DNA from: an uncultured Chitinophaga sp.
GTDB taxonomy: Bacteria; Bacteroidota; Bacteroidia; Chitinophagales; Chitinophagaceae
Length of the DNA stretch: 64,000 nucleotides
Reading direction: 5' to 3'
Assembly (NCBI RefSeq): GCF_946479755.1
Contig: NZ_CAMLHC010000027.1
Coordinates: 1-64,000, forward strand
Under the pieces are notes generated by a model. That model made no database searches and was not told the DNA's origin. It was given only the letters and a program-made list of their open reading frames with translations. Positions 43,094 to 52,097 of the stretch are shown one piece after another; positions within the stretch are counted from its first letter, which is position 1, and the number at the start of each line of letters is the position of its first letter. A program made the translations under genes and the position numbers.

Positions 43094-44371
43094 CTACTTT
43101 TTGCGGGTAGTGGTCTTCTTTTTGGTGGTGTGTTTTTTGGCAGCAGTGTATTTTTTGGCGCTGCTGTGTTTTCTGGCGCTGGTAGCGGTAGTCGCTTTCT
43201 TGGCAGGCGCCGTTTTCGCTGCAGGCATTTTAGCCGGAGGCGGGAACTTGGATTTGTCCACTCCCACTGCCTTATCATCCAGCGTCATCTGAACAGACTC
43301 TTTCAGCATCTCGTCTTTTTCGGCGAGGAACAGCTTCATTTTTTCTTTCGGGATGCGCAGATCGTAATTATTTTCAGCGCTGGCCATTGCTTTGGCAAAG
43401 CCCGGGTTATAGCGGTCCAGTTCAGCGACAGACATCTCCAGTTTTTTGGCGATGGCTTCCAGGCGATATTTGCCGGTCACGTTGATTTCCACGCTACTGA
43501 AGATCTCATCTTCTGTCAGCGGGCCTCTTGCCACAGCAGCGGTAGCAGCTGCAGGAGCAGCGGTATTTTCCGCTACGGGCATGCCGGGTTCATCGCTCAC
43601 ACCGAAGAAGTTGTTGAATCGGTCGAGGATATAACCGGTAGCAATGAATTTATAAACGTGGTTACGGGATTCTGCTGGCAGGAAATATTGCATGCCCCAG
43701 AAATCTTCACGACCGCTGGCCTTCATGGCGCGTTGTACGCCGCCGGGACCGCAGTTGTAAGCTGCTACTACCAGCAACCAGTCGTCAAACTGTTCGTACA
43801 GTTTGTTCAGGTACTGGGCCGCAGCCATGGTGGATTTGTAAAAGTCTTTACGTTCGTCTACTTTTTTACCGACGTTCAGACCGAAGATGCGGGCGGTACC
43901 GGCCATAAACTGCCAGGCGCCTACGGCTCCTACCCTGGAACGTGCGTTGGTATTAAAGCTGGATTCGATCACAGCGAGATATTTCATCTCTTCCGGGATA
44001 CCGTGTTCGCGGAAGATTTTCTCTACCATGGCGAAATAAGGCTGCCCTTTTTCCACCATGATCTGCAGATGCTGGCTGTACCGGGTAGCGTAGTTGTTTA
44101 CATAACCGGCTACCAGGTTGTTGTTGATCTGTTCGTATACTTTAGCGCTGCGAATGGTGTTCGGCAGGCTCTGGGCAGCTTTCTTCACTGCCATAGTAGT
44201 GGGAGTAGGCGCTACAGAGTCCTTCGGCAAATGTACTTTGCGGAATTTCACTGTAGTGTCGGGCGAGACCCAGGGTAACGCCGTCTCTTTAGGTACGCTG
44301 TTGCTACCCATTACCTCCACACTTCCTAAACTCAATGCTGGCAACAGCAATAGTAAAAAGATTTTTCTCAT
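43094..44371 (-). CDS. lytic transglycosylase with LysM, MltD-like
   Basis: Cleaves peptidoglycan glycan strands to 1,6-anhydro products. The 425-aa protein has a signal peptide (MRKIFLLLLLPALSLG). The SLT domain (about 110-250) carries the catalytic Glu in AVIESSFNTNARSRVGAVG, then WQFMAGTARIFGL and VVAAYNCGPGGV. A LysM-like cell-wall-binding segment follows (about 310-370: YRLEAIAKKLEMSVAELDRYNP). The tail of about 45 residues is only Lys, Thr, Ala, Ser and Arg. It could bind anionic polymers. Start at 44371; the in-frame start at 44389 would overlap gatA's end. Third gene of the tatA-gatA run. Confidence 0.92.
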   Translation of the reverse strand: MRKIFLLLLLPALSLGSVEVMGSNSVPKETALPWVSPDTTVKFRKVHLPKDSVAPTPTTMAVKKAAQSLPNTIRSAKVYEQINNNLVAGYVNNYATRYSQHLQIMVEKGQPYFAMVEKIFREHGIPEEMKYLAVIESSFNTNARSRVGAVGAWQFMAGTARIFGLNVGKKVDERKDFYKSTMAAAQYLNKLYEQFDDWLLVVAAYNCGPGGVQRAMKASGREDFWGMQYFLPAESRNHVYKFIATGYILDRFNNFFGVSDEPGMPVAENTAAPAAATAAVARGPLTEDEIFSSVEINVTGKYRLEAIAKKLEMSVAELDRYNPGFAKAMASAENNYDLRIPKEKMKLFLAEKDEMLKESVQMTLDDKAVGVDKSKFPPPAKMPAAKTAPAKKATTATSARKHSSAKKYTAAKKHTTKKKTTTRKK

Positions 44372-44381
44372 ACAATTTATT

Positions 44382-45827
44382 TTAAACAATCGATGCCCTG
44401 TCAGTTGCCATCAGCCGATGAGCAATTTGTAACAAGGCCGCTTCGTCAAACTTCTTTGTGATGATCTGTACACCGTATGGCATTCCGTTTGAATGCCGGC
44501 CCATCGGCACTGAAATGGCCGGGACCCCTGCCAGATTTGCCAGTACCGTGTATATATCAGCCAGGTACATGGCGATCGGGTCTTCTGTCTTCTCTCCTAA
44601 TTTAAAAGCTGTCGACGGCACCGTTGGCATTAAAATGGCGTCGAATTCTTCCAGTATCTCGTTCAGCTTGTCTGTAACTATTCTTCTTACCTGTTGTGCC
44701 TTTGTATAGTAAGCGTCGTAATAACCTGCACTCAATACAAAAGTCCCGAGTAATATACGACGTTTTACTTCTATACCAAACCCTTCTGACCTGTTTTTTT
44801 TGTAAAAATCGACCAGTTCAAGGTTTTTCTCCCTGGTCCGGTGCCCGAACCTGACCCCGTCGTAACGGGAGAGGTTGGAGGATGCTTCAGCTGTTGTCAG
44901 CACATAATAGGCGGGAACAACGTAGTCAAGGTAGTCAAAACCTTTACCGGTGACGGTATGTCCTGCTGCTACAAGGCTTTCAAAGAGGTCTATATAGCCA
45001 TCCTTCATTTCAGCATCCAGGCCTTCATGGTACTGGGCATCTCTTAAATACGCAAATCTGTAACTTTTATTGTGTGACAGGTGTTGCTGGTAATCAGGGA
45101 CTTCCCGCTGGGCTGCTGTACTATCAAACTCATCCGGTCCTGCGATCACCTGCAGAACCGCCGCCACATCAACAATTTCCTTGCCGAAAATGCCTATCTG
45201 ATCAAAAGATGACGCATAGGCGAGCAAGCCATGGCGGGAGATACGGCCGTAAGTAGGCTTGAGCCCGATGATACCGCAGAAATCCGCCGGTTGGCGAACT
45301 GATCCGCCGGTGTCACTGCCCAAACTTACCAGGCAAAGGTCCGCCTGCACCGCTACGGCAGAGCCTCCTGAGGAGCCACCCGGTACCCGGGTATTGTCCA
45401 ACGCATTCAGGGTGGGCCCGTAAGCCGAATTTTCATTGGTAGACCCCATGGCGAATTCATCGCAGTTGAGATTGCCAATGATAATAGCGTCTGCAGCCAG
45501 CAGCCTTTCCACGGCTGTGGCCGAATAGATGGAGGTAAACCCTTCCAGTATCCTGGAAGCGGCACCTACATGATGGCCTTTATAGCAGATCACATCTTTA
45601 ATACCTACCACCACTCCTGCCAGCGCGCCTGCCGGTTGACCGTTCTTGATCCGTTCATCCAGCTCCCGCGCTTTTTCCAGGGCTTCCTCCTCATACACTT
45701 CCAGGAAGGCATTCAAATGTTTTAACTGCGCTATCCGGTCGAGATACGCACGTACCTGCTCCGTACAGCTTGTACTGCCGGCGTATAATGCTTTATGGAA
45801 AGAAGCAATACTGCTGAATTCAGTCAA
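44382..45827 (-). CDS. gatA: Asp/Glu-tRNA amidotransferase subunit A (amidase signature)
   Basis: Glutaminase subunit that supplies ammonia to convert Glu-tRNA(Gln) or Asp-tRNA(Asn) to the amide. The 481-aa protein has the amidase catalytic triad: Lys in VVVGIKDVICYKG, the cis-Ser in PGGSSGGSAVAV and the nucleophile Ser in SLGSDTGGSVRQPADFCG. GatA-type end motifs are NLAGVPAISVPMG and PYGVQIITKKFDEAALL. gatB and gatC are not in the window. Generic amidases share the triad, but overall length and motifs favour GatA. It lies 50 bases after tatA and 10 before the transglycosylase, all leftward. Confidence 0.93.
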   Translation of the reverse strand: MTEFSSIASFHKALYAGSTSCTEQVRAYLDRIAQLKHLNAFLEVYEEEALEKARELDERIKNGQPAGALAGVVVGIKDVICYKGHHVGAASRILEGFTSIYSATAVERLLAADAIIIGNLNCDEFAMGSTNENSAYGPTLNALDNTRVPGGSSGGSAVAVQADLCLVSLGSDTGGSVRQPADFCGIIGLKPTYGRISRHGLLAYASSFDQIGIFGKEIVDVAAVLQVIAGPDEFDSTAAQREVPDYQQHLSHNKSYRFAYLRDAQYHEGLDAEMKDGYIDLFESLVAAGHTVTGKGFDYLDYVVPAYYVLTTAEASSNLSRYDGVRFGHRTREKNLELVDFYKKNRSEGFGIEVKRRILLGTFVLSAGYYDAYYTKAQQVRRIVTDKLNEILEEFDAILMPTVPSTAFKLGEKTEDPIAMYLADIYTVLANLAGVPAISVPMGRHSNGMPYGVQIITKKFDEAALLQIAHRLMATDRASIV

Positions 45828-45877
45828 AGCTAAATCAGTTAAAATATTAAAATCAGGGACAGTTATGTTACGCCGGA

Positions 45878-46141
45878 TTATGCGTTGTGTTGAGCATCAG
45901 TTGGCTTAGTGTCGGTAGTAGCGGGCTGCACAGGCTTTTCCCTCATACCTTCTTCAATTTCCTGGCGCACATTGTTTTTGGCGTCATTAAACTCACGGAT
46001 ACCTTTACCTAATCCCCGCATCAGTTCAGGGATTTTTTTGCCACCGAACAGCAGTAATACCACAACGGCAATCAACAGCAGTTCAGACATGCCAATATCC
46101 TGGAGAATCAAAAATGATGATTTTACAAAAACAGCAGTCAT
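45878..46141 (-). CDS. tatA: twin-arginine translocase subunit TatA
   Basis: Forms the Tat protein-export pore. The 87-aa protein has a periplasmic N-terminus, one transmembrane helix ([20 protein letters not shown]), the hinge [16 protein letters not shown] and an amphipathic helix. A polar tail follows. The start at 46141 (MTAVFVKSS) keeps a longer N-terminus ([10 protein letters not shown]), usual in Bacteroidota; the internal Met of MSELLL is the alternative. tatC is not in the window. The exported superoxide dismutase at 56894 has a Tat-like signal. Confidence 0.93.
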   Translation of the reverse strand: MTAVFVKSSFLILQDIGMSELLLIAVVVLLLFGGKKIPELMRGLGKGIREFNDAKNNVRQEIEEGMREKPVQPATTDTKPTDAQHNA

Positions 46142-46175
46142 CTTCTCAAATGTTTGTTTAAGTTATCTAAGTCAA

Positions 46176-46183
46176 CAAAGATA
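46176..46183 (-). promoter_or_regulatory. -7 element for the tatA operon
   Basis: On the minus strand TATCTTTG fits TAnnTTTG, 34 bases upstream of the tatA start. No -33 box was seen. Confidence 0.5.
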
Positions 46184-46253
46184 GCTTATAAAATCCGCTT
46201 TTTCACCCGTTGGTATTGTTAAAAACACAGATTTAATAGCATTTTAAGAACAC

Positions 46254-46280
46254 GAAAAAAGCGGAGCCATGCGGCCCCGC
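46254..46280 (-). terminator. terminator of the rpsP-rimM-trmD-rplS operon
   Basis: The hairpin GCGGAGCC / GGCCCCGC (46261-46280), followed on the minus strand by TTTTTT. Confidence 0.8.
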
Positions 46281-46307
46281 CTGTAACTAATTTCCCTGTA
46301 TTTTATA

Positions 46308-46655
46308 CTAAACCCTTTTTTCTTTGATACGGGCTTTCTTACCAGCACGTTCACGCAGGTAATAAAGTTTCGCTCTTCTTACTTTACCTACCTTGTTCAA
46401 TACGATAGCATCGATATGAGGAGAGTAAAGCGGAAACAGTCTTTCCACACCAATACCGTCAGAAATCTTTCTAACAGTGAAAGACGCAGTAAACCCTGTA
46501 CCCTGGATTTTCACCACATCACCTTTAAAGGACTGAATCCTTTCTTTATTACCTTCCACGATTTTATAATTGACAGTGACGTTGTCGCCTGCTTTAAACT
46601 TAGGGTACTGTTTTTTAGCTGTCAGTTGTTCGTGAACAAACGAAATTGCGTTCAT
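46308..46655 (-). CDS. rplS: 50S ribosomal protein L19
   Basis: Structural protein at the 30S-50S interface. The 115-aa protein has the normal length and the motifs [47 protein letters not shown] and [13 protein letters not shown], ending [18 protein letters not shown]. It is last in the conserved rpsP-rimM-trmD-rplS order but is 153 bases from trmD and has its own strong promoter there. Confidence 0.98.
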   Translation of the reverse strand: MNAISFVHEQLTAKKQYPKFKAGDNVTVNYKIVEGNKERIQSFKGDVVKIQGTGFTASFTVRKISDGIGVERLFPLYSPHIDAIVLNKVGKVRRAKLYYLRERAGKKARIKEKRV

Positions 46656-46677
46656 CTTTCAAATATTTATGGGAGTG

Positions 46678-46709
46678 CAAAAGTAAAACAAGAATTGGCA
46701 TTTACCAAA
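46678..46709 (-). promoter_or_regulatory. promoter of rplS
   Basis: On the minus strand TTTG (46709-46706), a 20-nt spacer and TACTTTTG (46685-46678), a full consensus. The start codon is 22 bases after the -7 box. Confidence 0.75.
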
Positions 46710-46808
46710 TTAAATCGCGAATAAATCTTAGGATTATCCACCTTTTTTCCGGATTTGCCTGTGGAAAACACAGACATGGTCAATTCTGTTATTTTTTAAG
46801 TAGTTAAT

Positions 46809-47480
46809 TTACAACAAGTCAGGTCGGCGGGCCTGGGTCCTTTCCACTGCCTGCTGGTGCCGCCATTCTTCGATTTTTTTATGGTCGCCGCTCAGCAGCA
46901 CGTCGGGCACTTTCCAGCCGCGGAATTCTACGGGCCGGGTGTATACCGGCGGCGCCAGCAGATTGTCCTGGAACGAGTCGAACAAGGCACTGGTTTCGTC
47001 GTTGAGCACCCCGGGGAGCAACCGCCCGATGGCATCCACGAGCACTGCCGCGCCCAGTTCCCCGCCGGACAGCACATAGTCGCCGATAGAGATCTCCTTC
47101 GTGATGAAATGGTCCCGGATACGCTGGTCAATGCCTTTGTAGTGCCCGCACAGCATCAGCAGGTTGCCTTTGAGCGACAGCTGGTTGGCCATCTGCTGGT
47201 TCAGCGTTTCCCCGTCAGGCGTCAGATAGATGATCTCATCATACTTCACTTTAGCCTGCAGCGATTCTATGGCGTTGACGATCGGTTCCAGCATCATGAC
47301 CATGCCGGCCCCTCCGCCAAACTGGTAATCGTCTACCTGGTTATGTTTCAGGCTGGAATAGGCCCTCAACGGGTGTACATGTACCTCCAGCATGCCTTTC
47401 GCCTGCGCCCGCTTCATGATGGAATGGGACAGCGGGCTTTCGAGGAGCTCCGGCAGTACTGTAATGATATCTATCCGCAT
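46809..47480 (-). CDS. trmD: tRNA (guanine37-N1)-methyltransferase
   Basis: Methylates G37 next to the anticodon using S-adenosylmethionine, preventing frameshifts. The 223-aa protein has the N-terminus [20 protein letters not shown]. The trefoil-knot SAM site follows: [26 protein letters not shown] and [20 protein letters not shown]. The Asp of YKGIDQR is the expected catalytic base region. It ends [12 protein letters not shown]. It lies 115 bases after rimM, an unusually wide gap for this operon. Confidence 0.97.
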   Translation of the reverse strand: MRIDIITVLPELLESPLSHSIMKRAQAKGMLEVHVHPLRAYSSLKHNQVDDYQFGGGAGMVMMLEPIVNAIESLQAKVKYDEIIYLTPDGETLNQQMANQLSLKGNLLMLCGHYKGIDQRIRDHFITKEISIGDYVLSGGELGAAVLVDAIGRLLPGVLNDETSALFDSFQDNLLAPPVYTRPVEFRGWKVPDVLLSGDHKKIEEWRHQQAVERTQARRPDLL

Positions 47481-47595
47481 AAATGATTGCTTTTTCCCCG
47501 GGGCCGAAACCCTGGGTTATCCCAAAGCGCAGGACCATAGCCTCCGTTTTGGCGTATTTGTTCTCCACATCAGCCCCGTCGTTCCGGAGGCTGAC

Positions 47596-48123
47596 TTATG
47601 GGTTCGTATATAATTCCACCAGCCCTTCCGGCAAATCGAGGTGTACCACCTGCTTTTTGCGGTCCACTTTCACGAGGGACTGGTCATTGACGGGCAACAG
47701 GGCTTCTTTTCCCTGGATCTGCACCTTTATCAGCACCTGCATCGGCATTTCGATCACTTCCTCCACGGTGCCCAGCAAACCATGGTGAGCGTCTTCCACC
47801 GTGAAGCCCAGCAGGGCCAGCGGGGAAGAGGAGGCTGTCTGTGCCTTAAAATCGTCTTCCTGGAGGTATATCTGTCCGGGCAGCAGCTTCTGCGCCGCTT
47901 CCTTGGAATCCACGCCTTCAAGGCGGATGTAGATATGCTCTGCGTCTTTTACCGTTGCCTGCTGCAGGAAATAAGGGATAAAGCTGTTTTTCCTTTCTTC
48001 CAGGAAAATAGCGGTAACGCCTTTGAGGGCAGATCTTTTGCCGAGGCTGTGCCTCACCAGCAATTCGCCCTGTAATCCGTGCGCAGACACCAGTTTTCCT
48101 ATACTGAAATAATTATTCATCAT
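47596..48123 (-). CDS. rimM: 16S rRNA processing protein RimM
   Basis: Assembly factor for the 30S head that binds S19. The 175-aa protein has the N-terminal beta-barrel (NYFSIGKLVSAHGLQGELLV) and the C-terminal PRC barrel (LALLGFTVEDAHHGLLGTVEEV, then PMQVLIKVQIQGKEALLPV). The usual end motif lies near VVHLDLPEGLVELY. Two adjacent ATGs (48123 and 48120) are possible starts; the longer frame to 48174 is unlikely because it runs into intergenic A/T-rich sequence. Located between rpsP and trmD as in most bacteria. Confidence 0.94.
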   Translation of the reverse strand: MMNNYFSIGKLVSAHGLQGELLVRHSLGKRSALKGVTAIFLEERKNSFIPYFLQQATVKDAEHIYIRLEGVDSKEAAQKLLPGQIYLQEDDFKAQTASSSPLALLGFTVEDAHHGLLGTVEEVIEMPMQVLIKVQIQGKEALLPVNDQSLVKVDRKKQVVHLDLPEGLVELYTNP

Positions 48124-48212
48124 ATTGAGCGTGCCCTGCCATGAAATTAAAAAAGGAAATATTTGCGAATGCAAACATTTCCTTTTTCAGGTATTGTTAA
48201 AACGTTGCCGTT

Positions 48213-48671
48213 TTATGCTTCTGTACCTTCTCCTTCTGCGGGTGCGGATGGAGCAGCAGGAGTGTCTTCAACCTTTCTTACGATAGGAGCAGCTACTCTT
48301 GCTTTTCTGTGACCGTCGCGACGGGCAGATACTTTCTGTTCGTGTTCAGCTTGCCATTGTGCAAATTTCTGGTATGCAGTAGGCTCGTCGAACAGGTTCA
48401 GGGTAACACCTCTTAACAGGTGTTTCAAATACAATACACCTTTGAAAGACAGGATCCGTCTAACAGTGTCGGTAGGCTGAGCGCCTTTCTGCAACCAACG
48501 CAATGCTTTTTCAGTATCGATGTTGATGGAAGCCGGAACTGTTAATGGATTGTAAGTACCAATTTTCTGGATGAATTTACCATCTCTGGGAGCGCGAGCG
48601 TCGGCTACTACGATAAAATAGAAAGGCCTCTTCTTTGCGCCATGTCTCTGCAGTCTGATTTTTACTGGCAT
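48213..48671 (-). CDS. rpsP: 30S ribosomal protein S16 with C-terminal extension
   Basis: Structural 30S protein needed for 16S folding. The core (about 1-85: [40 protein letters not shown]) is standard. The protein is 152 aa rather than about 80-90. The extra part (about 95-152) is first basic ([20 protein letters not shown]) and then Ala/Pro/Glu-rich, ending GEGTEA. Such extensions are typical of Bacteroidota S16. First gene of the operon, with a full promoter. Confidence 0.97.
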   Translation of the reverse strand: MPVKIRLQRHGAKKRPFYFIVVADARAPRDGKFIQKIGTYNPLTVPASINIDTEKALRWLQKGAQPTDTVRRILSFKGVLYLKHLLRGVTLNLFDEPTAYQKFAQWQAEHEQKVSARRDGHRKARVAAPIVRKVEDTPAAPSAPAEGEGTEA

Positions 48672-48724
48672 AAATAAGTCGAGTTATTTTTTGCGAGTTA
48701 GGAAATATTGTTTAATTAGGGATG

Positions 48725-48755
48725 CAAATGTAACCTTCTAATTGGTATTTGCAAA
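48725..48755 (-). promoter_or_regulatory. promoter of rpsP-rimM-trmD
   Basis: On the minus strand TTTG (48755-48752), a 19-nt spacer and TACATTTG (48732-48725), a full consensus, 53 bases before the rpsP start. Confidence 0.8.
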
Positions 48756-48779
48756 AAAAAGTTTACGGAGCGAAATATT

Positions 48780-50105
48780 TTATTTCACCAGTCCTCTCAG
48801 ACCCTTGCCACCAGCGCCAAACTTGTTCATCATTTTCATCATCTGGCGCATCTGCTCGAACTGTTTCATGAACTGGTTCACGTCCTGGATGTTTTTACCG
48901 CTGCCTTTGGCGATGCGTTTGCGGCGGCTGCCGTCGATGAGGTCGGGATTACCGCGTTCATCGGGCGTCATGGAGTTGATCATGGCTTCGATGCCTTTGA
49001 AGGCGTCGTCGCTGATATCAAGGTCCTTTACGGCTTTGCCCACACCGGGGATCATGCCCATCAGGTCCTTCAGGTTACCCATTTTCTTGATCTGCTGGAG
49101 TTGTTCCCGGAAATCGTCGAAATCGAACTGGTTCTGGCGGATCTTTTTCTCCAGTTTTTTGGCCTGCTCTTCGTTGAACTGCGCCTGGGCACGTTCCACG
49201 AGGGTGGTGATATCACCCATGCCGAGGATACGCTGTGCCATACGCTCAGGATAGAACACGTCGAGGGTGTCCATCTTTTCGCCCATGCTCACGAACTTGA
49301 TCGGCTTGGTGACAGTGTAACGGATGGTCAGGGCCGCACCGCCGCGGGTATCACCGTCAAGTTTGGTGAGTACCACGCCGGTAAAGTCCAGCCGGTCGTT
49401 AAACGCCTTGGCGGTGTTCACCGCATCCTGGCCGGTCATGGAGTCTACCACGAACAGGACTTCCTGTGGCTTCACGGCGTTTTTCACGTTGGCCACTTCG
49501 GTCATCATCACCTCATCCACAGCCAGGCGGCCGGCGGTATCGATGATGATAATGTTATTGCCATTGGCTTTGGCGTGTTTGACCGCATTTTCCGCGATCT
49601 GCACGGCATTTTTATTTTCAGGCTCGCTATACACTTCCACCCCGATCTGCTCGCCCAGCACTTTCAGCTGGTCGATCGCCGCCGGACGGTAGATATCTGC
49701 CGCCACCAGCAAAGGTTTCTTGCTCTTCTTGGTTTTGAGGAAGTTGGCCAGTTTACCGGAGAAAGTGGTTTTACCGGAACCCTGCAAACCAGCGATGAGT
49801 ATAATCGAGGGAGATGTTTTGATATCAATTTCCGCTTCGGTGCCGCCCATCAGCTCGGCCAGCTCGTCTTTCACGATCTTTACCATGAGCTGTCCGGGAG
49901 AGATGGCGGTCAGCACCTTTTCTCCCATGGCTTTATCCTTTACTTTATCAGTAAATTCCTTGGCTATTTTGTAGTTCACGTCCGCATCCACCAGTGCACG
50001 GCGGATTTCCTTCACGGTACTGGCGATATTGATTTCCGAAATACGGCCTTCCCCTTTAAGCTGCTTAAACGCGGAATCTAATCTCTCTGATAATGATTCA
50101 AACAT
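48780..50105 (-). CDS. ffh: signal recognition particle protein Ffh
   Basis: GTPase that binds signal sequences on nascent membrane proteins and delivers ribosomes to FtsY. The 441-aa protein has an N domain (about 1-85). The G domain includes the P-loop GLQGSGKTTFSGKL (about 105-118), ADIYRPAAIDQL, DTAGR, TKLDGDTRGGAAL and GMGDITTL. The Met-rich M domain (about 300-441) ends with FMKQFEQMRQMMKMMNKFGAGG. No 4.5S RNA gene was recognised nearby. Confidence 0.98.
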   Translation of the reverse strand: MFESLSERLDSAFKQLKGEGRISEINIASTVKEIRRALVDADVNYKIAKEFTDKVKDKAMGEKVLTAISPGQLMVKIVKDELAELMGGTEAEIDIKTSPSIILIAGLQGSGKTTFSGKLANFLKTKKSKKPLLVAADIYRPAAIDQLKVLGEQIGVEVYSEPENKNAVQIAENAVKHAKANGNNIIIIDTAGRLAVDEVMMTEVANVKNAVKPQEVLFVVDSMTGQDAVNTAKAFNDRLDFTGVVLTKLDGDTRGGAALTIRYTVTKPIKFVSMGEKMDTLDVFYPERMAQRILGMGDITTLVERAQAQFNEEQAKKLEKKIRQNQFDFDDFREQLQQIKKMGNLKDLMGMIPGVGKAVKDLDISDDAFKGIEAMINSMTPDERGNPDLIDGSRRKRIAKGSGKNIQDVNQFMKQFEQMRQMMKMMNKFGAGGKGLRGLVK

Positions 50106-50127
50106 TGTTGATATTTTAAACGGACAG

Positions 50128-50135
50128 CAAAATTA
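50128..50135 (-). promoter_or_regulatory. -7 element for ffh
   Basis: On the minus strand TAATTTTG fits TAnnTTTG, 22 bases upstream of the ffh start. The expected -33 position has no TTG and abuts the repeat element that starts at 50164. Confidence 0.5.
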
Positions 50136-50163
50136 TTGTTTTTGGGTGAGAATACAGCTTTTC

Positions 50164-50478
50164 AATTACGAATTGCGAATGACGAATGACGAATTAGAGC
50201 CCTTTATAAGTCGGAATGCGCCCGGGATGGGCGGCAGGGACTCCAAAAAGCGGAGATGGCGGCACGCCTCGACAGGGTTCCATTGGCCGGGCGCCACGGA
50301 CGGCATACCACAGACAGGGCGCAAAAAAAGCGGAGATGATGGAGCCTCCCCCATTATCTCCGCCCAAAGCGTTTATTATCCAACAAATTCAATATAATTC
50401 TAATAAAACTCCCCTGCCTGACATCAGCAGGCATTTTCGCAACATATCCAGCCTCTCAATATTCGTAATTCGTAATTG
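50164..50478. repeat. intergenic element with CAATTACGAATT inverted arms, copy B
   Basis: The left arm (50164-50198, CAATTACGAATT then CGAATGA units) and right arm (50459-50478) match the arms of the element at 11853-11981. After the left arm both copies share a CTNTTATAAGNCGG block. The 260-bp interior is GC-rich. It holds an inverted repeat with GCGGAGAT arms (near 50330-50368) and a short GCCTGAC/CAGGC hairpin near 50417-50434. No gene is seen in this gap between rpoD and ffh. Confidence 0.65.
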
Positions 50479-50485
50479 AAATCGA

Positions 50486-51352
50486 CTATCCCAGGTAGTT
50501 CCGGAGCAGTTTGCTTCTGGAGGTGGTCCTCAGCTTGGTGATAGCCTTGTCTTTGATCTGGCGTACCCTTTCGCGGGTGAGGCCGAATTTTTCCCCGATA
50601 TCTTCGAGTGACATGGGATGTTCCACAGCAATACCGAAATACAGCATGATCACATCTTTCTGGCGGTCTGTGAGGGTAGACAGGGACCTTTCAATTTCCC
50701 GGCGAAGGGAATCGTGGTGGTCCAGTTCCTCGTCGGCGCTGACGGCGTTTGGATTTTCGAGCACGTCCAGCAGGGAGTTGTCTTCCCCGTCGATAAACGG
50801 CGCGTCCATAGAAACGTGGCGGGCGGCTACGCCAAGAGTGGCTTCCACTTCATCGGTATTGATTTCGAGGATGGTGGCCAGCTCGTCGGGTGACGGCTCC
50901 CTTTCAAATTCCTGTTCCAGCTGGGAATATGCCTTGCTGATCTTGTTGCTGAGGCCCACTTTGTTGAGTGGCAGCCTTACGATCCTGGACTGTTCGGCCA
51001 GTGCCTGGAGGATGGACTGACGGATCCACCATACGGCGTAGGAAATGAATTTAAAACCGCGTGTTTCATCAAAACGTTGAGCAGCTTTAATTAACCCCAG
51101 GTTGCCCTCGTTGATCAGGTCGCTGAGCGACAGACCCTGGTTCTGATACTGTTTGGCAACGGATACCACAAAGCGGAGATTAGCTTTAGTCAGCTTTTCC
51201 AACGCTCTCTGATCGCCCTGCTTGATGCGGATAGCGAGGTTTACCTCTTCTTCCGGCGTAATTAAATCCACCTTCCCAATCTCCTGCAAGTACTTCTCGA
51301 GGGACTGAGATTCCCTGTTGGTAATGGATTTAGTGATTTTAAGTTGGCGCAT
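50486..51352 (-). CDS. rpoD: housekeeping RNA polymerase sigma factor RpoD
   Basis: The 288-aa primary sigma factor lacks region 1.1, as usual in Bacteroidota. Region 1.2 is [22 protein letters not shown]. Region 2 is [45 protein letters not shown] and [10 protein letters not shown]. Region 3 ([18 protein letters not shown]) and region 4 follow, the latter with [24 protein letters not shown]. It recognises the TTTG / TAnnTTTG promoters seen throughout the window. I start at [11 protein letters not shown]; an ATG two codons earlier is also possible. Confidence 0.97.
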   Translation of the reverse strand: MRQLKITKSITNRESQSLEKYLQEIGKVDLITPEEEVNLAIRIKQGDQRALEKLTKANLRFVVSVAKQYQNQGLSLSDLINEGNLGLIKAAQRFDETRGFKFISYAVWWIRQSILQALAEQSRIVRLPLNKVGLSNKISKAYSQLEQEFEREPSPDELATILEINTDEVEATLGVAARHVSMDAPFIDGEDNSLLDVLENPNAVSADEELDHHDSLRREIERSLSTLTDRQKDVIMLYFGIAVEHPMSLEDIGEKFGLTRERVRQIKDKAITKLRTTSRSKLLRNYLG

Positions 51353-51411
51353 TGACATAGAGTCGGAACAGTTACAGGTTAAGAAAAAGTTAAGATTTGA
51401 TGAATGCCTGA

Positions 51412-51442
51412 CAAAAATAACTTTTTTTAGAAGCCGACCAAA
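51412..51442 (-). promoter_or_regulatory. promoter of rpoD
   Basis: On the minus strand TTTG (51442-51439), a 19-nt spacer and TATTTTTG (51419-51412), a full consensus, about 60 bases upstream of the start. The rest of the 364-base gap to the next gene is A/T-rich, with nothing else recognised apart from the rightward promoter at 51651. Confidence 0.75.
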
Positions 51443-51650
51443 AAAAATCTGTCGTTTTTAAATCATTTCCAAATAAAATCGATTGATCTTTAAGAGCTTA
51501 TTATTTTCCCGCTAAACCCGCTCCCGATACGGCATCGGCTGTAATCATCACTGACAGGGTATTTACAAATAGTAAAATATTATAATATTTGTAAAATCTA
51601 TAAGGTGTTCATACATTCTTCAGATTAATTAAAAAAAAACCGTAAATTAT

Positions 51651-51680
51651 TTTGACAGAATAAAATATTTTCTATAATTG
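51651..51680 (+). promoter_or_regulatory. promoter of the START-like gene
   Basis: TTTG (51651-51654), an 18-nt spacer and TATAATTG (51673-51680), one mismatch from TAnnTTTG. It lies 36 bases before the ATG. Confidence 0.65.
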
Positions 51681-51716
51681 CAACCTGATGATATTGATTT
51701 ACTAATTATTTGAGAG

Positions 51717-52097
51717 ATGTCTAAGAAAGTGCTTTACGAGTTGGAATTCCCGGTTAGGTGCTCCCCCGGTATCCTATACGAATTCCTGTCAACCCCCGCT
51801 GGTTTGCAGGAATGGTTCGCAGACAGGGTAGACTTCAGGGACAATGTATTTTCCTTTTCCTGGAATGGCAGTTCTGAAGAAGCAGAAATTCTGGAACAGG
51901 AGGAAGACGAATTTATCCGGTTCCACTGGCTCCATGCCCCGAAGGAGGAATTCTTTGAATTCCGCATTCAAATTTCAGAAGTCACCAATATGACCATTTT
52001 GGTTGTAAAAGACTTCGCTGACAAGAGAGAGATTAAAGACCAGAGCCAGCTTTGGGAATCCCAGGTAAAAGATCTGTTCCATCGGATAGGAAACTAA
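51717..52097 (+). CDS. START-like / AHSA1-type domain protein
   Basis: The 126-aa single-domain protein is conserved in Bacteroidota and resembles the SRPBCC/AHSA1 fold: ELEFPVRCSPGILYEFLSTPAGLQEWFADRVDF at the start and a long C-terminal helix (SQLWESQVKDLFHRI). The core usually binds a hydrophobic ligand or a chaperone partner, but no ligand is known for this subgroup. The DNA is less GC-rich than its neighbours at codon third positions. It has a strong promoter of its own. Its stop touches the stop of the next, opposing gene. Confidence 0.82.
   Translation: MSKKVLYELEFPVRCSPGILYEFLSTPAGLQEWFADRVDFRDNVFSFSWNGSSEEAEILEQEEDEFIRFHWLHAPKEEFFEFRIQISEVTNMTILVVKDFADKREIKDQSQLWESQVKDLFHRIGN

Noticed and set aside
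42689..44278. 529-residue plus-strand frame overlapping the antiporter and lytic transglycosylase
   Set aside because: It runs across the bidirectional terminator and opposite two well-supported genes.
46728..46763. DnaA-box-like TTATCCACC and a nearby CTGTGGAAAACA, suggestive of an origin
   Set aside because: Only one near-match box, no dnaA or other origin genes, and no A/T-rich unwinding block; chance occurrence is likely.
51359..51716. Small protein gene in the A/T-rich gap between rpoD and the START-like gene
   Set aside because: No frame of useful length with a start codon; the two promoters explain the region.
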